This document shows, one piece after another, positions 23,093 to 29,912 of a DNA stretch of 36,739 bases. The stretch's first letter is position 1, and every line of letters begins with the position of its first letter. This stretch comes from SIG459 sp045638085 (GTDB lineage: Bacteria; Bacillota; Clostridia; Oscillospirales; Oscillospiraceae). The notes beneath the pieces were generated by a model. The model ran no database searches and was not told where the DNA came from. It saw nothing but the letters and a program-made list of their open reading frames with translations. Made by a program: the position numbers and the translations under genes. Location of the stretch: the NCBI GenBank assembly GCA_045638085.1, contig JAZUAQ010000101.1, positions 1 through 36,739 on the forward strand, given 5' to 3'.

Positions 23093-23142
23093 GGTATCAC
23101 AAAAGGAAAAACGGACAGGCGCAAGCCAGAAAGGAACCCAAA

Positions 23143-23373
23143 ATGAAATATATTGACAAATACGGCAAGCCTCACAACACTTATGTTATAAGCAACTGCC
23201 GCCAGGATGAAATGCTTGAAAGAGGCTATTGCATAGAACTTGTTAAATCCTACAGCGAGACAGAGCAGGAGCTGTACGATAGATTGAGTACTTTTTACAA
23301 AGTGGTAAGAATCTATGAAAGCACTACAAGAATTGCGGGATTGCATGACATCTATGCAATGTGCAAATTCTAA
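23143..23373 (+). CDS. Small protein under repressor control, unknown function
   Basis: This 76-residue protein begins MKYIDKYGKPHNTYV and has a charged helix YSETEQELYDRLSTFYKV and a C-terminal DIYAMCKF. No domain is recognised. It is a one-gene unit with its own strong promoter, operator array and terminator, and is divergent from the XRE repressor. It could be an antirepressor, a toxin, or a host takeover protein. Start 23143 has AGAAAGGAA upstream; an earlier in-frame start would lie inside the promoter. Confidence 0.7.
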   Translation: MKYIDKYGKPHNTYVISNCRQDEMLERGYCIELVKSYSETEQELYDRLSTFYKVVRIYESTTRIAGLHDIYAMCKF

Positions 23374-23404
23374 CATAAACAAAAACGGCAAAAGGCCTAT
23401 TCAA

Positions 23405-23431
23405 AAGCCCCCTTCGGGGGCTTCTTTTTTT
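23405..23431 (+). terminator. Rho-independent terminator after gene 23143
   Basis: An 8-bp GC-rich stem (AAGCCCCC with GGGGGCTT) with a very short loop is followed by C and seven T (23425-23431). It closes the one-gene unit. Confidence 0.92.
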
Positions 23432-23526
23432 ATGCCCAAATTGGTCTGGAATTGGTCTTTCTGTGCGCTCGAAAAAATTTCTGAATTTATTAAAATAGCC
23501 TCAAGATGAAAAGTGAGGTGAGCGCA

Positions 23527-23901
23527 ATGTTTGAATATCCCATGTATGGAAATACTTATCTGCCGAGCTATCAACAGCGGCCATATCAGCCGCAATTCCC
23601 GGCGATGCAGCCACAGCAAACATTAACCCGCGTGACCGGGATGGAGGGCGCAAAAGCCTATCAGATGGCCCCGAATAGCGTTGCGGCGCTGTTCGACGGA
23701 GACAACGATGTGTTTTACGTTAAATCCACGGACGGAGCGGGCTTCCCGACGATAAAGGCTTTTTCGTTCGCACCATTGGAAACCGCACCGGTGCAATCTG
23801 AATTTGTGACCCGCGCAGAATTTGAAGAACTGAAAGGAATGATTCTGAATGCCAAGCAGCCTGTTCGGAGGAAGACAGAATCCGCAGATGAACTTACCTA
23901 A
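23527..23901 (+). CDS. Pro/Gln/Tyr-rich protein of attP-side cluster, unknown
   Basis: This 124-residue protein has an N-terminal low-complexity part (YLPSYQQRPYQPQFPAMQPQ) and a conserved-looking core (GAKAYQMAPNSVAALFDGD, then DVFYVKSTDGAGFPTIKAF) with a C-terminal helix VTRAEFEELKGMI. Such proteins recur in Clostridia phages and prophages next to small partner genes. The Gln/Pro/Tyr tail suggests surface or multimer contact. Start 23527 has GTGAGGTG upstream. Function unknown. Confidence 0.68.
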   Translation: MFEYPMYGNTYLPSYQQRPYQPQFPAMQPQQTLTRVTGMEGAKAYQMAPNSVAALFDGDNDVFYVKSTDGAGFPTIKAFSFAPLETAPVQSEFVTRAEFEELKGMILNAKQPVRRKTESADELT

Positions 23902-24082
23902 TGCGGTCGGCGCAATCATGGGCATGGTGCGCGGACAGAACCCGCAGGTCTTGCTCAATAATCTATGCATGAAAGACCCTCAGATAAGGGATTTTGTAAA
24001 GAACTGCGAAGGGAAAAGCCCGGAGCAGATTGCCGCACAATGCGGTGTTGATTATAACCTTCTGAGGTCATTAATTAAATAA
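23849..24082 (+). CDS. Small protein of attP-side cluster, unknown
   Basis: This 77-residue protein overlaps the end of the preceding gene by 53 bases, with GAAAGGAATG before its start. It has MPSSLFGGRQNPQMNLPN, a GMVRGQNPQVLLNNL helix region, two Cys, and a C-terminal EQIAAQCGVDYNLLRSLI that looks like a small UBA-type or HTH-like helix set. The role is unknown. A 107-base gap with a hairpin (24123-24132 with 24141-24150) follows. Confidence 0.65.
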   Translation: MPSSLFGGRQNPQMNLPNAVGAIMGMVRGQNPQVLLNNLCMKDPQIRDFVKNCEGKSPEQIAAQCGVDYNLLRSLIK

Positions 24083-24189
24083 GCACAACACTCTTTTCAG
24101 TTTGCGGTCTTGACACAAAACCGCGCCTTCTGGCTCACAACAGGAAGCGCGCCCTGTTTGAGATAAAACAAATTGAAAGGAGTCTTTTT

Positions 24190-24933
24190 ATGGACGATTT
24201 CGCAACTGGTTACATGGCAGGACAGGATAGCAGTGGTGGTTCCGGCGGCGGTGGCTTCGGCGGCTGGGGCGAAGGCATCTGGGCCGTGATTATCCTCGCT
24301 ATTCTTTTCGGCAGAGGCGGCTTTGGCGGCGGTTTTGGTGGCTTTGGTGGTGGCGGCGAAAGCTGCGGTTGCCAGGCTGCTGTCTCAAATGGCTTTGCTC
24401 TCAACGGTCTTGAAAACGGTATCAGAGGTCTCCAGAACGGTCTGTGCGATGGCTTCTATGCTGTCAACACTTCTCTGCTGACCGGGTTCAATGGCCTTCA
24501 GAGCCTCATCGCTTCTTGCTGCTGCGACACACAGCGAAGCATTGACGGCCTTGGTCGAAACATCGATAGCGTGAGATATGATATGGCCACGGGCTTTTGC
24601 GGCCTTGGCAATACCATAAACAACGCCTCTCGTGACATCATCGACAATCAGAACGCAAACTATCGCGGCATCATGGACTTCCTGGTCGGCGAAAAGCTGG
24701 CTTCCAAGGATGCAAGAATCGTGGAACTGACCAATCAGATTTCTCAGCTCAACCAGAACGCCGTTCTTGGTGCAAGAATCGACGCTGCTGTTGCCGAGGT
24801 TCTGAGACGTACTGGCCACGAATGCCCCACCGCCGCTTACCTGGTCAACGCACCCACTCCCGTGAGCTTTCCCACAAATTCTTGTGGCCAGGTTCAGTTC
24901 GGTGGGTACGGCGGCTGCGGCTGCGGTTGTTAA
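24190..24933 (+). CDS. Gly/Cys-rich membrane protein of attP-side cluster
   Basis: This 247-residue protein begins with glycine runs (GGSGGGGFGGWG) around one hydrophobic helix (IWAVIILAILFG), then GGFGGGFGGFGGGG. The middle holds repeated short units with NGL/GFN patterns (LNGLENGIRGLQNGL) and a CCCD motif near residue 115, then a coiled coil (IVELTNQISQLNQ). The tail is GGYGGCGCGC. The many Cys and Gly suggest a cross-linked or metal-bound cell-surface polymer anchored in the membrane. AAAGGAGTC precedes the start. I know of similar genes in gut Clostridia prophages but of no function. Confidence 0.75.
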   Translation: MDDFATGYMAGQDSSGGSGGGGFGGWGEGIWAVIILAILFGRGGFGGGFGGFGGGGESCGCQAAVSNGFALNGLENGIRGLQNGLCDGFYAVNTSLLTGFNGLQSLIASCCCDTQRSIDGLGRNIDSVRYDMATGFCGLGNTINNASRDIIDNQNANYRGIMDFLVGEKLASKDARIVELTNQISQLNQNAVLGARIDAAVAEVLRRTGHECPTAAYLVNAPTPVSFPTNSCGQVQFGGYGGCGCGC

Positions 24934-24981
24934 CGACACTATTCGGGGCGGCTAATAACCGCCCTTGAAAGGAGAACTGAT

Positions 24982-25383
24982 ATGAATTGCATGTATAATG
25001 ATTCGTGCGGCAGACTGTGTTCTCACTTCGTGGTGACAACTGCCGTAGCGTTTACAGACGGCTCTCTGGTGCTTACACTGCCCGACGATGTGACTTATGG
25101 CAATGGCGAAAAGTTCTGCATCGTCATCGGCCAGACCATTCCGGACACCACCACGCTCAACGCGCCCGTGGTTGTCGTGGTGGGCGATGGCACGACAGAG
25201 TTCCCCTTGATAACTCGGTGCGGTGCTCCCGTGGTGCGCCAGCAGGTGACCACGCGGGTTAAATATCCTGTGCTGGTTACTACATCCGGCACCGGCGGCA
25301 CCGTGCGGATGCTGCGTTGCTTGCCTTCGGTCGACGTGTCCACGCTTAATTCTTTGAACGATGCAGGAGGTGGCGGAGCATGA
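24982..25383 (+). CDS. Beta-rich protein of attP-side cluster, unknown
   Basis: This 133-residue protein starts with a Cys-containing segment (MNCMYNDSCGRLC), then alternating strands (VVTTAVAFTDGSLVLTLPDD, VVVVVGDGTTEFPLITRCG, RVKYPVLVTTSGTGG). The pattern looks like a small beta-sandwich that could pair with the Gly/Cys-rich protein before it. Start has AAAGGAG upstream, 48 bases after the previous stop. It overlaps the next gene by four bases. Confidence 0.7.
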   Translation: MNCMYNDSCGRLCSHFVVTTAVAFTDGSLVLTLPDDVTYGNGEKFCIVIGQTIPDTTTLNAPVVVVVGDGTTEFPLITRCGAPVVRQQVTTRVKYPVLVTTSGTGGTVRMLRCLPSVDVSTLNSLNDAGGGGA

Positions 25384-26171
25384 GAAGAATGAGCAGAACC
25401 GCCCGTTATATGATGATGCAGAACGGGCGAAACAATTCGGAACAATACCGGGATAATCGTCGCGACAACTCCAATCGTTCACGCGAGACCGAAAATGAAC
25501 GAGGCCGCGAGGTACGAAACAACTACAATAATTATGAGGTCGATAACCGCTATCGAAGCAATAATTATGAGGCTGAAAACCGCTTCCGCGATAGGCGTGG
25601 ACGCGAGCATTATGACAATGGACGCTTTGCACCGATGAGAAACGAGTATGGCGACGGCATGGAGATGCAATACCGTGGGGAAAACTCTGGGCGCACTCGA
25701 AACGAGGGCGGCGGCTATATTGCAAACAACTATGACGGCGAGTATACTTGGCCCACCGGTAACAAAGAAGAACAGGAGAAAGACCAAGACCCTTGGCAGA
25801 AATACGACGGCGGCCGCGTGATAGGTTTTGCGGCAGCGATGAACAGCAAAGGCAATTCTGCGTCACCTTTCAACAAGGAAATGGCGGAAGAATGGATGGC
25901 CAACATCCGCAACGAGGATGGCAGCAAAGGCCCCCATTGGTCGCTTGAGGAAGTCAAAAGGGTAATGAACCAGAAAGGCATTGAATGTGACCCCGTGAAG
26001 CTGTGGGCGGCCGTAAATGCGGAGTATTCTGACCGCCAGGCCGTTAACAAAAAATACGGTGTGGACAAGCTCGATTTCTACGTTGACTCCGCGATTGCGT
26101 ATTGGCTCCAGGACAAAGACGCGGTCAAAGACAAGCTGTCAGCCTATTATACGCATGTTGTAAAACATTAA
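25380..26171 (+). CDS. Arg/Asn/Tyr-rich protein with conserved C-terminal domain
   Basis: This 263-residue protein has a low-complexity first half, very rich in Arg, Asn, Tyr and Glu (RDNRRDNSNRSRETENERGR and further YNNYE/YRSNNYE repeats). The C-terminal 100 residues are a compact helical domain (FNKEMAEEWMANIRNEDG, EEVKRVMNQKGIECDP, LDFYVDSAIAYWLQDKD). The first half looks disordered and sticky, as in RNA- or surface-binding proteins. It is the last gene before attP, so in a lysogen it lies at the prophage end. Function unknown. Confidence 0.72.
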   Translation: MRRMSRTARYMMMQNGRNNSEQYRDNRRDNSNRSRETENERGREVRNNYNNYEVDNRYRSNNYEAENRFRDRRGREHYDNGRFAPMRNEYGDGMEMQYRGENSGRTRNEGGGYIANNYDGEYTWPTGNKEEQEKDQDPWQKYDGGRVIGFAAAMNSKGNSASPFNKEMAEEWMANIRNEDGSKGPHWSLEEVKRVMNQKGIECDPVKLWAAVNAEYSDRQAVNKKYGVDKLDFYVDSAIAYWLQDKDAVKDKLSAYYTHVVKH

Positions 26172-26177
26172 TTCCTG

Positions 26178-26197
26178 TTGCTCACTCGTTGCTCACT
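26178..26197 (+). promoter_or_regulatory. Tandem integrase arm-type sites, left arm
   Basis: TTGCTCACT occurs twice (26178-26186 and 26189-26197), 11 bp apart, to the left of the attP core. The same motif occurs twice on the other side (26370-26390), the layout expected for arm-binding sites of a tyrosine integrase. Confidence 0.6.
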
Positions 26198-26233
26198 GAA
26201 AGCTGGAAAACCGCATAAAATGGTGGTTTTTAG

Positions 26234-26282
26234 TTGAATGGGGTTCAAGAGGCCGGAAGTTCGAATCTTCTCACTCGGACCA
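26234..26282 (+). other. attP core: 3' part of tRNA-Pro(GGG)
   Basis: These bases match a tRNA-Pro from inside the anticodon stem to the CCA: stem TTGA/TCAA, loop ATGGGGT (anticodon GGG), variable AGGCC, T-stem GGAAG with loop TTCGAAT, acceptor strand CACTCGG, discriminator A, CCA at 26280-26282. Base 26233 does not pair with 26249, so the match probably starts at 26234. The 5' half is missing. Integration into the host gene would restore a whole tRNA. The integrase lies next to it. Confidence 0.88.
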
Positions 26283-26317
26283 AAAAGAGCTGAAATCGTA
26301 AGACTTCAGCTCTTTTT
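26282..26317. terminator. Terminator behind the tRNA-Pro end
   Basis: A 13-bp perfect stem (26282-26294 with 26305-26317) has A runs on one side and five T on the other, so it can act in both directions. After integration it would sit behind the restored host tRNA and shield the integrase operon. Confidence 0.88.
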
Positions 26318-26342
26318 CTTTGTAAAAAGTTCTATAAAATCT

Positions 26343-26390
26343 TGCGCCGAATTGTGCCGAATCGGCCTGTTCCTCACTGCGTTGCTCACC
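26343..26390 (+). promoter_or_regulatory. Tandem integrase arm-type sites, right arm
   Basis: Two tandem pairs lie between the terminator and the integrase end. TGCGCCGAAT and TGTGCCGAAT (26343 and 26354) are 11 bp apart, and TTCCTCACT/TTGCTCACC (26370-26378 and 26382-26390) are 12 bp apart. The second pair matches the left-arm motif in the same orientation. Confidence 0.55.
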
Positions 26391-26396
26391 GATTTT

Positions 26397-27545
26397 TTAC
26401 AAGTTATCCGTGATTTTACGCAGGTCTTCGACTTTTACATCCTGGTAATAACGGAGCATTTCATCAGAGGTGTGGCCGATGAGTTCGAGCTTGTCTTTGT
26501 CGGACGCCTGGACGTTTTTAAGCAGTGTTGCAAATGTGTGGCGACATGAATGCGGAGTGTACTTGTGGCGTTCTATTCCCCCACTTATCTCCACCATTGG
26601 GTTATCTATACCGGCAGCCGTGAGGACGGGGTAAAAAACCTTTTCGGTGAAGTCTTGAAGTGAATATGCCTTGCCGCTGTCCGCGCAGAAGAAAGCCCCT
26701 TCTGTTCGGTCTGCGGCTATTTTTGTTATATACGGCTGAATCTTCGGGGATATGGTGACGGTGCGGTTGGTGCCGGCTTCGGTTTTGCTGCCGCCGGTAA
26801 AACTCCTGTTAGCTACATCGTAATTTTCGAGTGTCAGAGCTAAAAACTCGGAAGGGCGGAAGCCAAGGTAAATCAAACAGTAAACGTATTCGGCCTTGGG
26901 AGTGTTGCCTATCTGATTTTTTATAGCGTCGATTTGGGTAGAATCGAATGATTCGCGGTGAACCGCATCCTCACCGCCGACCTTGAGGAATTGCGCCAAG
27001 TTGAGGTTTTCGGGAACACTTTGACGAGGAATGCCGTATTTGTACACAAGGCCGCACACGGCTTTCATGTTCTGCTGTGTTCTTTTTCCCTTGCCGCAGT
27101 TATCCAGGCAATCTTGCAAATCATCAACATCAATGTCGTCCATACGCATCCACCATACTGGCTGAAAATACTTCATTGCAGCCTTGTAACAATCCATTGT
27201 AGATTTGCCGGCCTCATGTGTGGGGAGCCATTTATCATATAACGCTTTGAAGGTGATGGTCTTTTTCTTTTTAACATCGGGCTTGGCAATCATCTCAGCC
27301 AAAGCGGCGGTGGCTTCCTTTTTAGTGGCGCAAGTCTTGGAGCGGGTTTTCTTGCGGAGCTTGCCCTGGTCATCCTTGTAATAAATCACCGGCGCGTAGG
27401 CAATCCATTTATTGCCCCGGCGAAGGATAGACCCCTGGCCGTTACCGCGGTGGCGGGTGGTTTGCTCGCGTATCTGCTTTTTACCGCAATACTTGCAATA
27501 GACGGAATCGTCGTCAATTTCAAGAGTGCATTTTATGCAATTCAT
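26397..27545 (-). CDS. int: Tyrosine integrase with N-terminal zinc ribbon
   Basis: This 382-residue recombinase inserts the phage at the tRNA-Pro site. Catalytic residues are Arg230 (LGFRPSEF), Lys254 (SKTEAGTNR), His332/Arg335 (HSCRHTF), His358 (LIGHTSDEM) and the Tyr366-367 pair (LRYYQDV). Residues 70-185 form the usual arm- and core-binding helices. The N-terminus has a C-x2-C...C-x2-C zinc ribbon (Cys3, 6, 17, 20), which is not part of the normal integrase. Its start overlaps the preceding membrane protein gene by four bases. Its 3' end faces attP. Confidence 0.95.
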   Translation of the reverse strand: MNCIKCTLEIDDDSVYCKYCGKKQIREQTTRHRGNGQGSILRRGNKWIAYAPVIYYKDDQGKLRKKTRSKTCATKKEATAALAEMIAKPDVKKKKTITFKALYDKWLPTHEAGKSTMDCYKAAMKYFQPVWWMRMDDIDVDDLQDCLDNCGKGKRTQQNMKAVCGLVYKYGIPRQSVPENLNLAQFLKVGGEDAVHRESFDSTQIDAIKNQIGNTPKAEYVYCLIYLGFRPSEFLALTLENYDVANRSFTGGSKTEAGTNRTVTISPKIQPYITKIAADRTEGAFFCADSGKAYSLQDFTEKVFYPVLTAAGIDNPMVEISGGIERHKYTPHSCRHTFATLLKNVQASDKDKLELIGHTSDEMLRYYQDVKVEDLRKITDNL

Positions 27546-28108
27546 AAGCGTCCCTCAGAAATTTGCTTTTCTTCGGCGTCAAAACGCTTTTTTAGGGCTT
27601 TCAACTTAACAAAGGCCCACAGCATCGAACCCAGGACGCACAGCAGAAAAGCTACTTTTATAATCCATACGAAATAGCTGTCCGTATTCCAAAACCCGGT
27701 GGAATGGCTGAAATAATCGTAAAGGGCTATACTTCCAAAAAAGATTAAACATGCTAAAACCATGCGCGACAGAGTTTTGATGATATGCGCCTGGCGTTCA
27801 ACTGTGTAACGCAGCAGCCGGGTTTCATCGGCAAAGCGCTTGGCGGTGTCTTCCTGGGCGCGGACAACATCCTCGACCGGGATTTTTATGCTCGGCTCAT
27901 AGACCCGACCAAGACAGGCCAATTCAATGGCGGCGATTGTTGATTCACGATAGGTTTTATCTTCGCTGCCCTTTGCAAAGATTCTTTTGACTGTGGTGTC
28001 GGATGGGAAATCACCACACAGCTCGATGCATTGGTCAACGGTTTTCCCCTGGGCCATGCGCCATTCTTTAAGGGCTAAAATGCGCTCACGGCAGTTTCTG
28101 GCTTGCAT
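27542..28108 (-). CDS. HTH-like protein with two C-terminal membrane helices
   Basis: This 188-residue protein starts at 28108 with AAGGAGAGG upstream. Residues 1-65 (ERILALKEWRMAQGKTVDQC, PSDTTVKRIFAKGSEDKTYR) look like an HTH or helical regulator domain, followed by a charged helix. Two membrane segments lie near the end (MVLACLIFFGSIALYDYF and FVWIIKVAFLLCVLGSMLWA). It overlaps the integrase start by four bases, so it is made with it. It might be a membrane-bound regulator or a superinfection exclusion protein; neither is proven. Confidence 0.75.
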   Translation of the reverse strand: MQARNCRERILALKEWRMAQGKTVDQCIELCGDFPSDTTVKRIFAKGSEDKTYRESTIAAIELACLGRVYEPSIKIPVEDVVRAQEDTAKRFADETRLLRYTVERQAHIIKTLSRMVLACLIFFGSIALYDYFSHSTGFWNTDSYFVWIIKVAFLLCVLGSMLWAFVKLKALKKRFDAEEKQISEGRL

Positions 28109-28236
28109 TTGAGGTGTCCTCTCCTTTTTGATGTGTATTTGAGGTGCAAAAAAACATTTAATTGGGAGAGGATTGAACACGATTTGACGTGGTAAAGCAA
28201 AATCAACAATGCTATATTCCAATCATCCCAAGTGGA

Positions 28237-28276
28237 CACGGTGGGGAGAACAGTTTGGCGACGGCTCCCCGCCGTG
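28237..28276. repeat. 12-bp inverted repeat upstream of gene 28300
   Basis: CACGGTGGGGAG (28237-28248) pairs with CTCCCCGCCGTG (28265-28276) with one G-U pair and a 16-base loop. No T run follows, so it is not a plain terminator. Just upstream, TGCTATATT (28210-28218) could be an extended -10 box reading to the right. The hairpin would then be in the 5' leader of the small gene at 28300. Confidence 0.45.
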
Positions 28277-28299
28277 ATTGATATAAGGAGGCAACGCTC

Positions 28300-28485
28300 A
28301 TGGCCGAAAGCACTTCCAAATCTCGAAGCACGAGATATGAACATCCCTCGTCTCTTTTAAGCGTTCCCACGAAAACTCTTGATACGTATATAATAGTTAC
28401 CGACCGCGATACGGCCGAGCGCTTCTTGGAAAAAGTTTTTTCCGAAAAAGAAAATTCGGGCCGGCCTCACTATAGATTTATGTGA
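28300..28485 (+). CDS. Small protein, unknown function
   Basis: This 61-residue protein has a Ser/Thr/Arg-rich start (MAESTSKSRSTRYEH) and a short folded-looking part (TYIIVTDRDTAERFLEKVF). A strong AAGGAGG site precedes it. It lies between two minus-strand blocks with its own possible promoter, and a second small gene follows. Such pairs between integrase and repressor are often host-control or exclusion genes. The role is unknown. Confidence 0.6.
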   Translation: MAESTSKSRSTRYEHPSSLLSVPTKTLDTYIIVTDRDTAERFLEKVFSEKENSGRPHYRFM

Positions 28486-28536
28486 CTTGCATGTGTTACA
28501 CTTTATTCAACAAAGAACCGGATAAGGAGTGCAACG

Positions 28537-28653
28537 ATGAACATATTAAGTGAACTGATTGAAGAAATATTCCTTCTGGACGATAAAGAACGGGAGGAAC
28601 TTCTGGCCCAATGGCAAGATATAAATACAGATTCAAAAATAAGCTGCGCTTGA
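28537..28653 (+). CDS. Very small acidic helical protein
   Basis: This 38-residue protein (MNILSELIEEIFLLDDKERE and on) is mainly one amphipathic acidic helix. It has AAGGAG before the ATG and ends inside a terminator hairpin, two signs of a real gene. It could be a small antitoxin-like or regulatory peptide, but no partner is proven. Confidence 0.55.
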   Translation: MNILSELIEEIFLLDDKEREELLAQWQDINTDSKISCA

Positions 28654-28669
28654 AGACGCAGCTTATTTT
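28636..28669. terminator. Bidirectional terminator between 28537 gene and SAP gene
   Basis: A 13-bp perfect stem (28636-28648 with 28657-28669) carries A's at one end and T's at the other, so it serves both converging genes. It overlaps the last codons of each. Confidence 0.85.
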
Positions 28670-29385
28670 GTTACTAATTTATTGTCAAGATGAAAATCCC
28701 AGAATACTCCTTCTGGTAACATATCTTGCAATATATTCAGCCATAATGCGCCGGGGCGCTCATGTAGCCTCAAATTAACTTCCCAAACATTAAAACCGTC
28801 TCCAAACAAATTTTTAATTGTAGGGTTATTTTTGTTTTTGTGAATGTAAGGGATGTAATAATTGTCTTCTACTTCTTGTATGCCAAGTTCTGTGAGGTGG
28901 TATTTAGGGGCTTGAATAATTGTTTTTAACTTTTCAAAGTCAATGTTTCCCAAAACGCGTTCAATCAGTTCTGCTTTCTTGCCGGTGGTGGAAAGGCTGT
29001 TTTGTGTGAGGATATTTTTGATTTCTGGAACCGTCATTTTTAGTAAAGATTCATGCGGAAGGGCTTTGCGAATAAAACCTTTAGCTTCAAGTTCACTAAG
29101 ATGTTTTTCGACATCCCGAATTCCATATTCAAACCACCAAAAACCAGGATAACCATTTTGCGGGTGAGGGTATGTGCCATATGAGCAATAGTGTAACAGC
29201 AAGATTTCTGCCACCCATAATCCGCGATGAGAAGGGAAAGATTTCTTTTTTCGAGATTCAAAAGAGATAACTTCGTCCCCGTTCGCTTTGCGGTTCACGT
29301 AATAAGAATCGTGTTGATAATCCTTGTTTGTGGTGTTGGAAGGAATAGAAGAGGTGGATGACTTAAATAAATTAAAAAAACCCAT
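28663..29385 (-). CDS. SAP-domain protein (probable moron)
   Basis: This 240-residue protein has a SAP-type helix-extended-helix at about 113-150 (MTVPEIKNILTQNSLSTTGKKAELIERVLG), a fold that binds DNA or RNA. Before it lies LWVAEILLLHYCSYGTYPH and a helical HLSELEAKGFIRK segment. The gene is clearly more AT-rich than its neighbours and is read with the repressor (the starts and stops share TAATG), so it is likely expressed in lysogens. These are typical signs of an acquired moron, perhaps an exclusion or defence gene. The activity is unknown. Confidence 0.75.
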   Translation of the reverse strand: MGFFNLFKSSTSSIPSNTTNKDYQHDSYYVNRKANGDEVISFESRKKKSFPSHRGLWVAEILLLHYCSYGTYPHPQNGYPGFWWFEYGIRDVEKHLSELEAKGFIRKALPHESLLKMTVPEIKNILTQNSLSTTGKKAELIERVLGNIDFEKLKTIIQAPKYHLTELGIQEVEDNYYIPYIHKNKNNPTIKNLFGDGFNVWEVNLRLHERPGALWLNILQDMLPEGVFWDFHLDNKLVTK

Positions 29386-29717
29386 TACATTCTCCGTCTT
29401 CTGATGCTGCGGGCCATCTCCAGAAGCATCTGGCGGTCGGCGTCGTCAAGTTCATATGCCAGCTCCACCAATTCCTTGGTGGTGACATCAAGCTCGTTCT
29501 CATTTTTGAGAGCGGGCTTTTCTTGTTTTAAAGTAAATTTAACACCAAAGTATTCTTCTATTTTCCTAATGTTTTCACTTGACGGCGAATAAATGTTTTT
29601 ACGCCATTGAGAAAACGTTGCGCTTGAAATACCGGTGTCAGCATAAAATGTCCCTTTAGGGATTTTTTTCACTTTAAGTTGTCCTTCGATAAATGTAACA
29701 AATGACAAACCATCCAA
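29385..29717 (-). CDS. Main lysogeny repressor, XRE family
   Basis: This 110-residue protein has an HTH in KIPKGTFYADTGISSATFSQW and a C-terminal helical region (VTTKELVELAYELDDADRQM) but no peptidase or cleavage site, so it is not inactivated by RecA self-cleavage in the way of CI. TTG 29717 is the preferred start, nine bases after AAAGGGAGG; an ATG at 29741 would lie before that site. It overlaps the SAP gene by one base. It should bind the TTAAG operators in 29742-29940. Confidence 0.85.
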   Translation of the reverse strand: MDGLSFVTFIEGQLKVKKIPKGTFYADTGISSATFSQWRKNIYSPSSENIRKIEEYFGVKFTLKQEKPALKNENELDVTTKELVELAYELDDADRQMLLEMARSIRRRRM

Positions 29718-29763
29718 AATACTAAGCCTCCCTTTGTGCAAAACGCTAAAAAGGGGAAAAATA

Positions 29764-29848
29764 CTAAGCTCAGCTTGACATTAAGGCGCAATGGTGCTAT
29801 ATTAAGTTCAGCTTAACAAAGCAGCGAAAAAGTTAAGCCCCGACTTAG
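29764..29848. promoter_or_regulatory. Operator set of main switch (TTAAG...CTTAA palindromes)
   Basis: CTAAGCTCAGCTTGA (29764-29778), TTAAGTTCAGCTTAA (29802-29816) and TTAAGCCCCGACTTAG (29833-29848) are related palindromes. More half sites occur at 29722 (CTAAG), 29887 (TTAAG) and 29919 (CTTAG). The first overlaps the -35 and the second the -10 of the rightward promoter; the half site at 29887 overlaps the -10 of the leftward promoter. Confidence 0.75.
29775..29803 (+). promoter_or_regulatory. Rightward early promoter
   Basis: TTGACA (29775-29780), 17 bases, TATATT (29798-29803), with TG one base before the -10 box. It drives the Cro-like gene at 29941 after a leader of about 130 bases. Two operators lie over its boxes. 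Confidence 0.85.
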
Positions 29849-29883
29849 CGGTTTGCAGGTCTATATAGTTTGGTCGCACTTCT

Positions 29884-29912
29884 ATATTAAGCCGCTTCCG
29901 CCGATATGTCAA
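29884..29912 (-). promoter_or_regulatory. Leftward repressor promoter
   Basis: On the minus strand TTGACA (29907-29912), 17 bases, TAATAT (29884-29889). It points toward the repressor and lies downstream of, and facing, the rightward promoter. The two transcripts would overlap by about 65 bases. Confidence 0.7.

Noticed and set aside
24110..24139. TTGACA promoter before the Gly/Cys-rich gene
   Set aside because: The TTGACA at 24110-24115 has no -10-like hexamer at 16-18 bases downstream; the sequence there is GC-rich hairpin.
26218..26282. A complete tRNA-Pro gene carried by the phage
   Set aside because: Only the part from the anticodon stem to the CCA is present. The sequence before 26234 does not form the acceptor 5' strand or D-arm, which fits an attP site.
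28184..28218. A normal promoter TTGACG...TATATT before gene 28300
   Set aside because: The spacing is 23 bases, too long. At best the TGCTATATT works as an extended -10.
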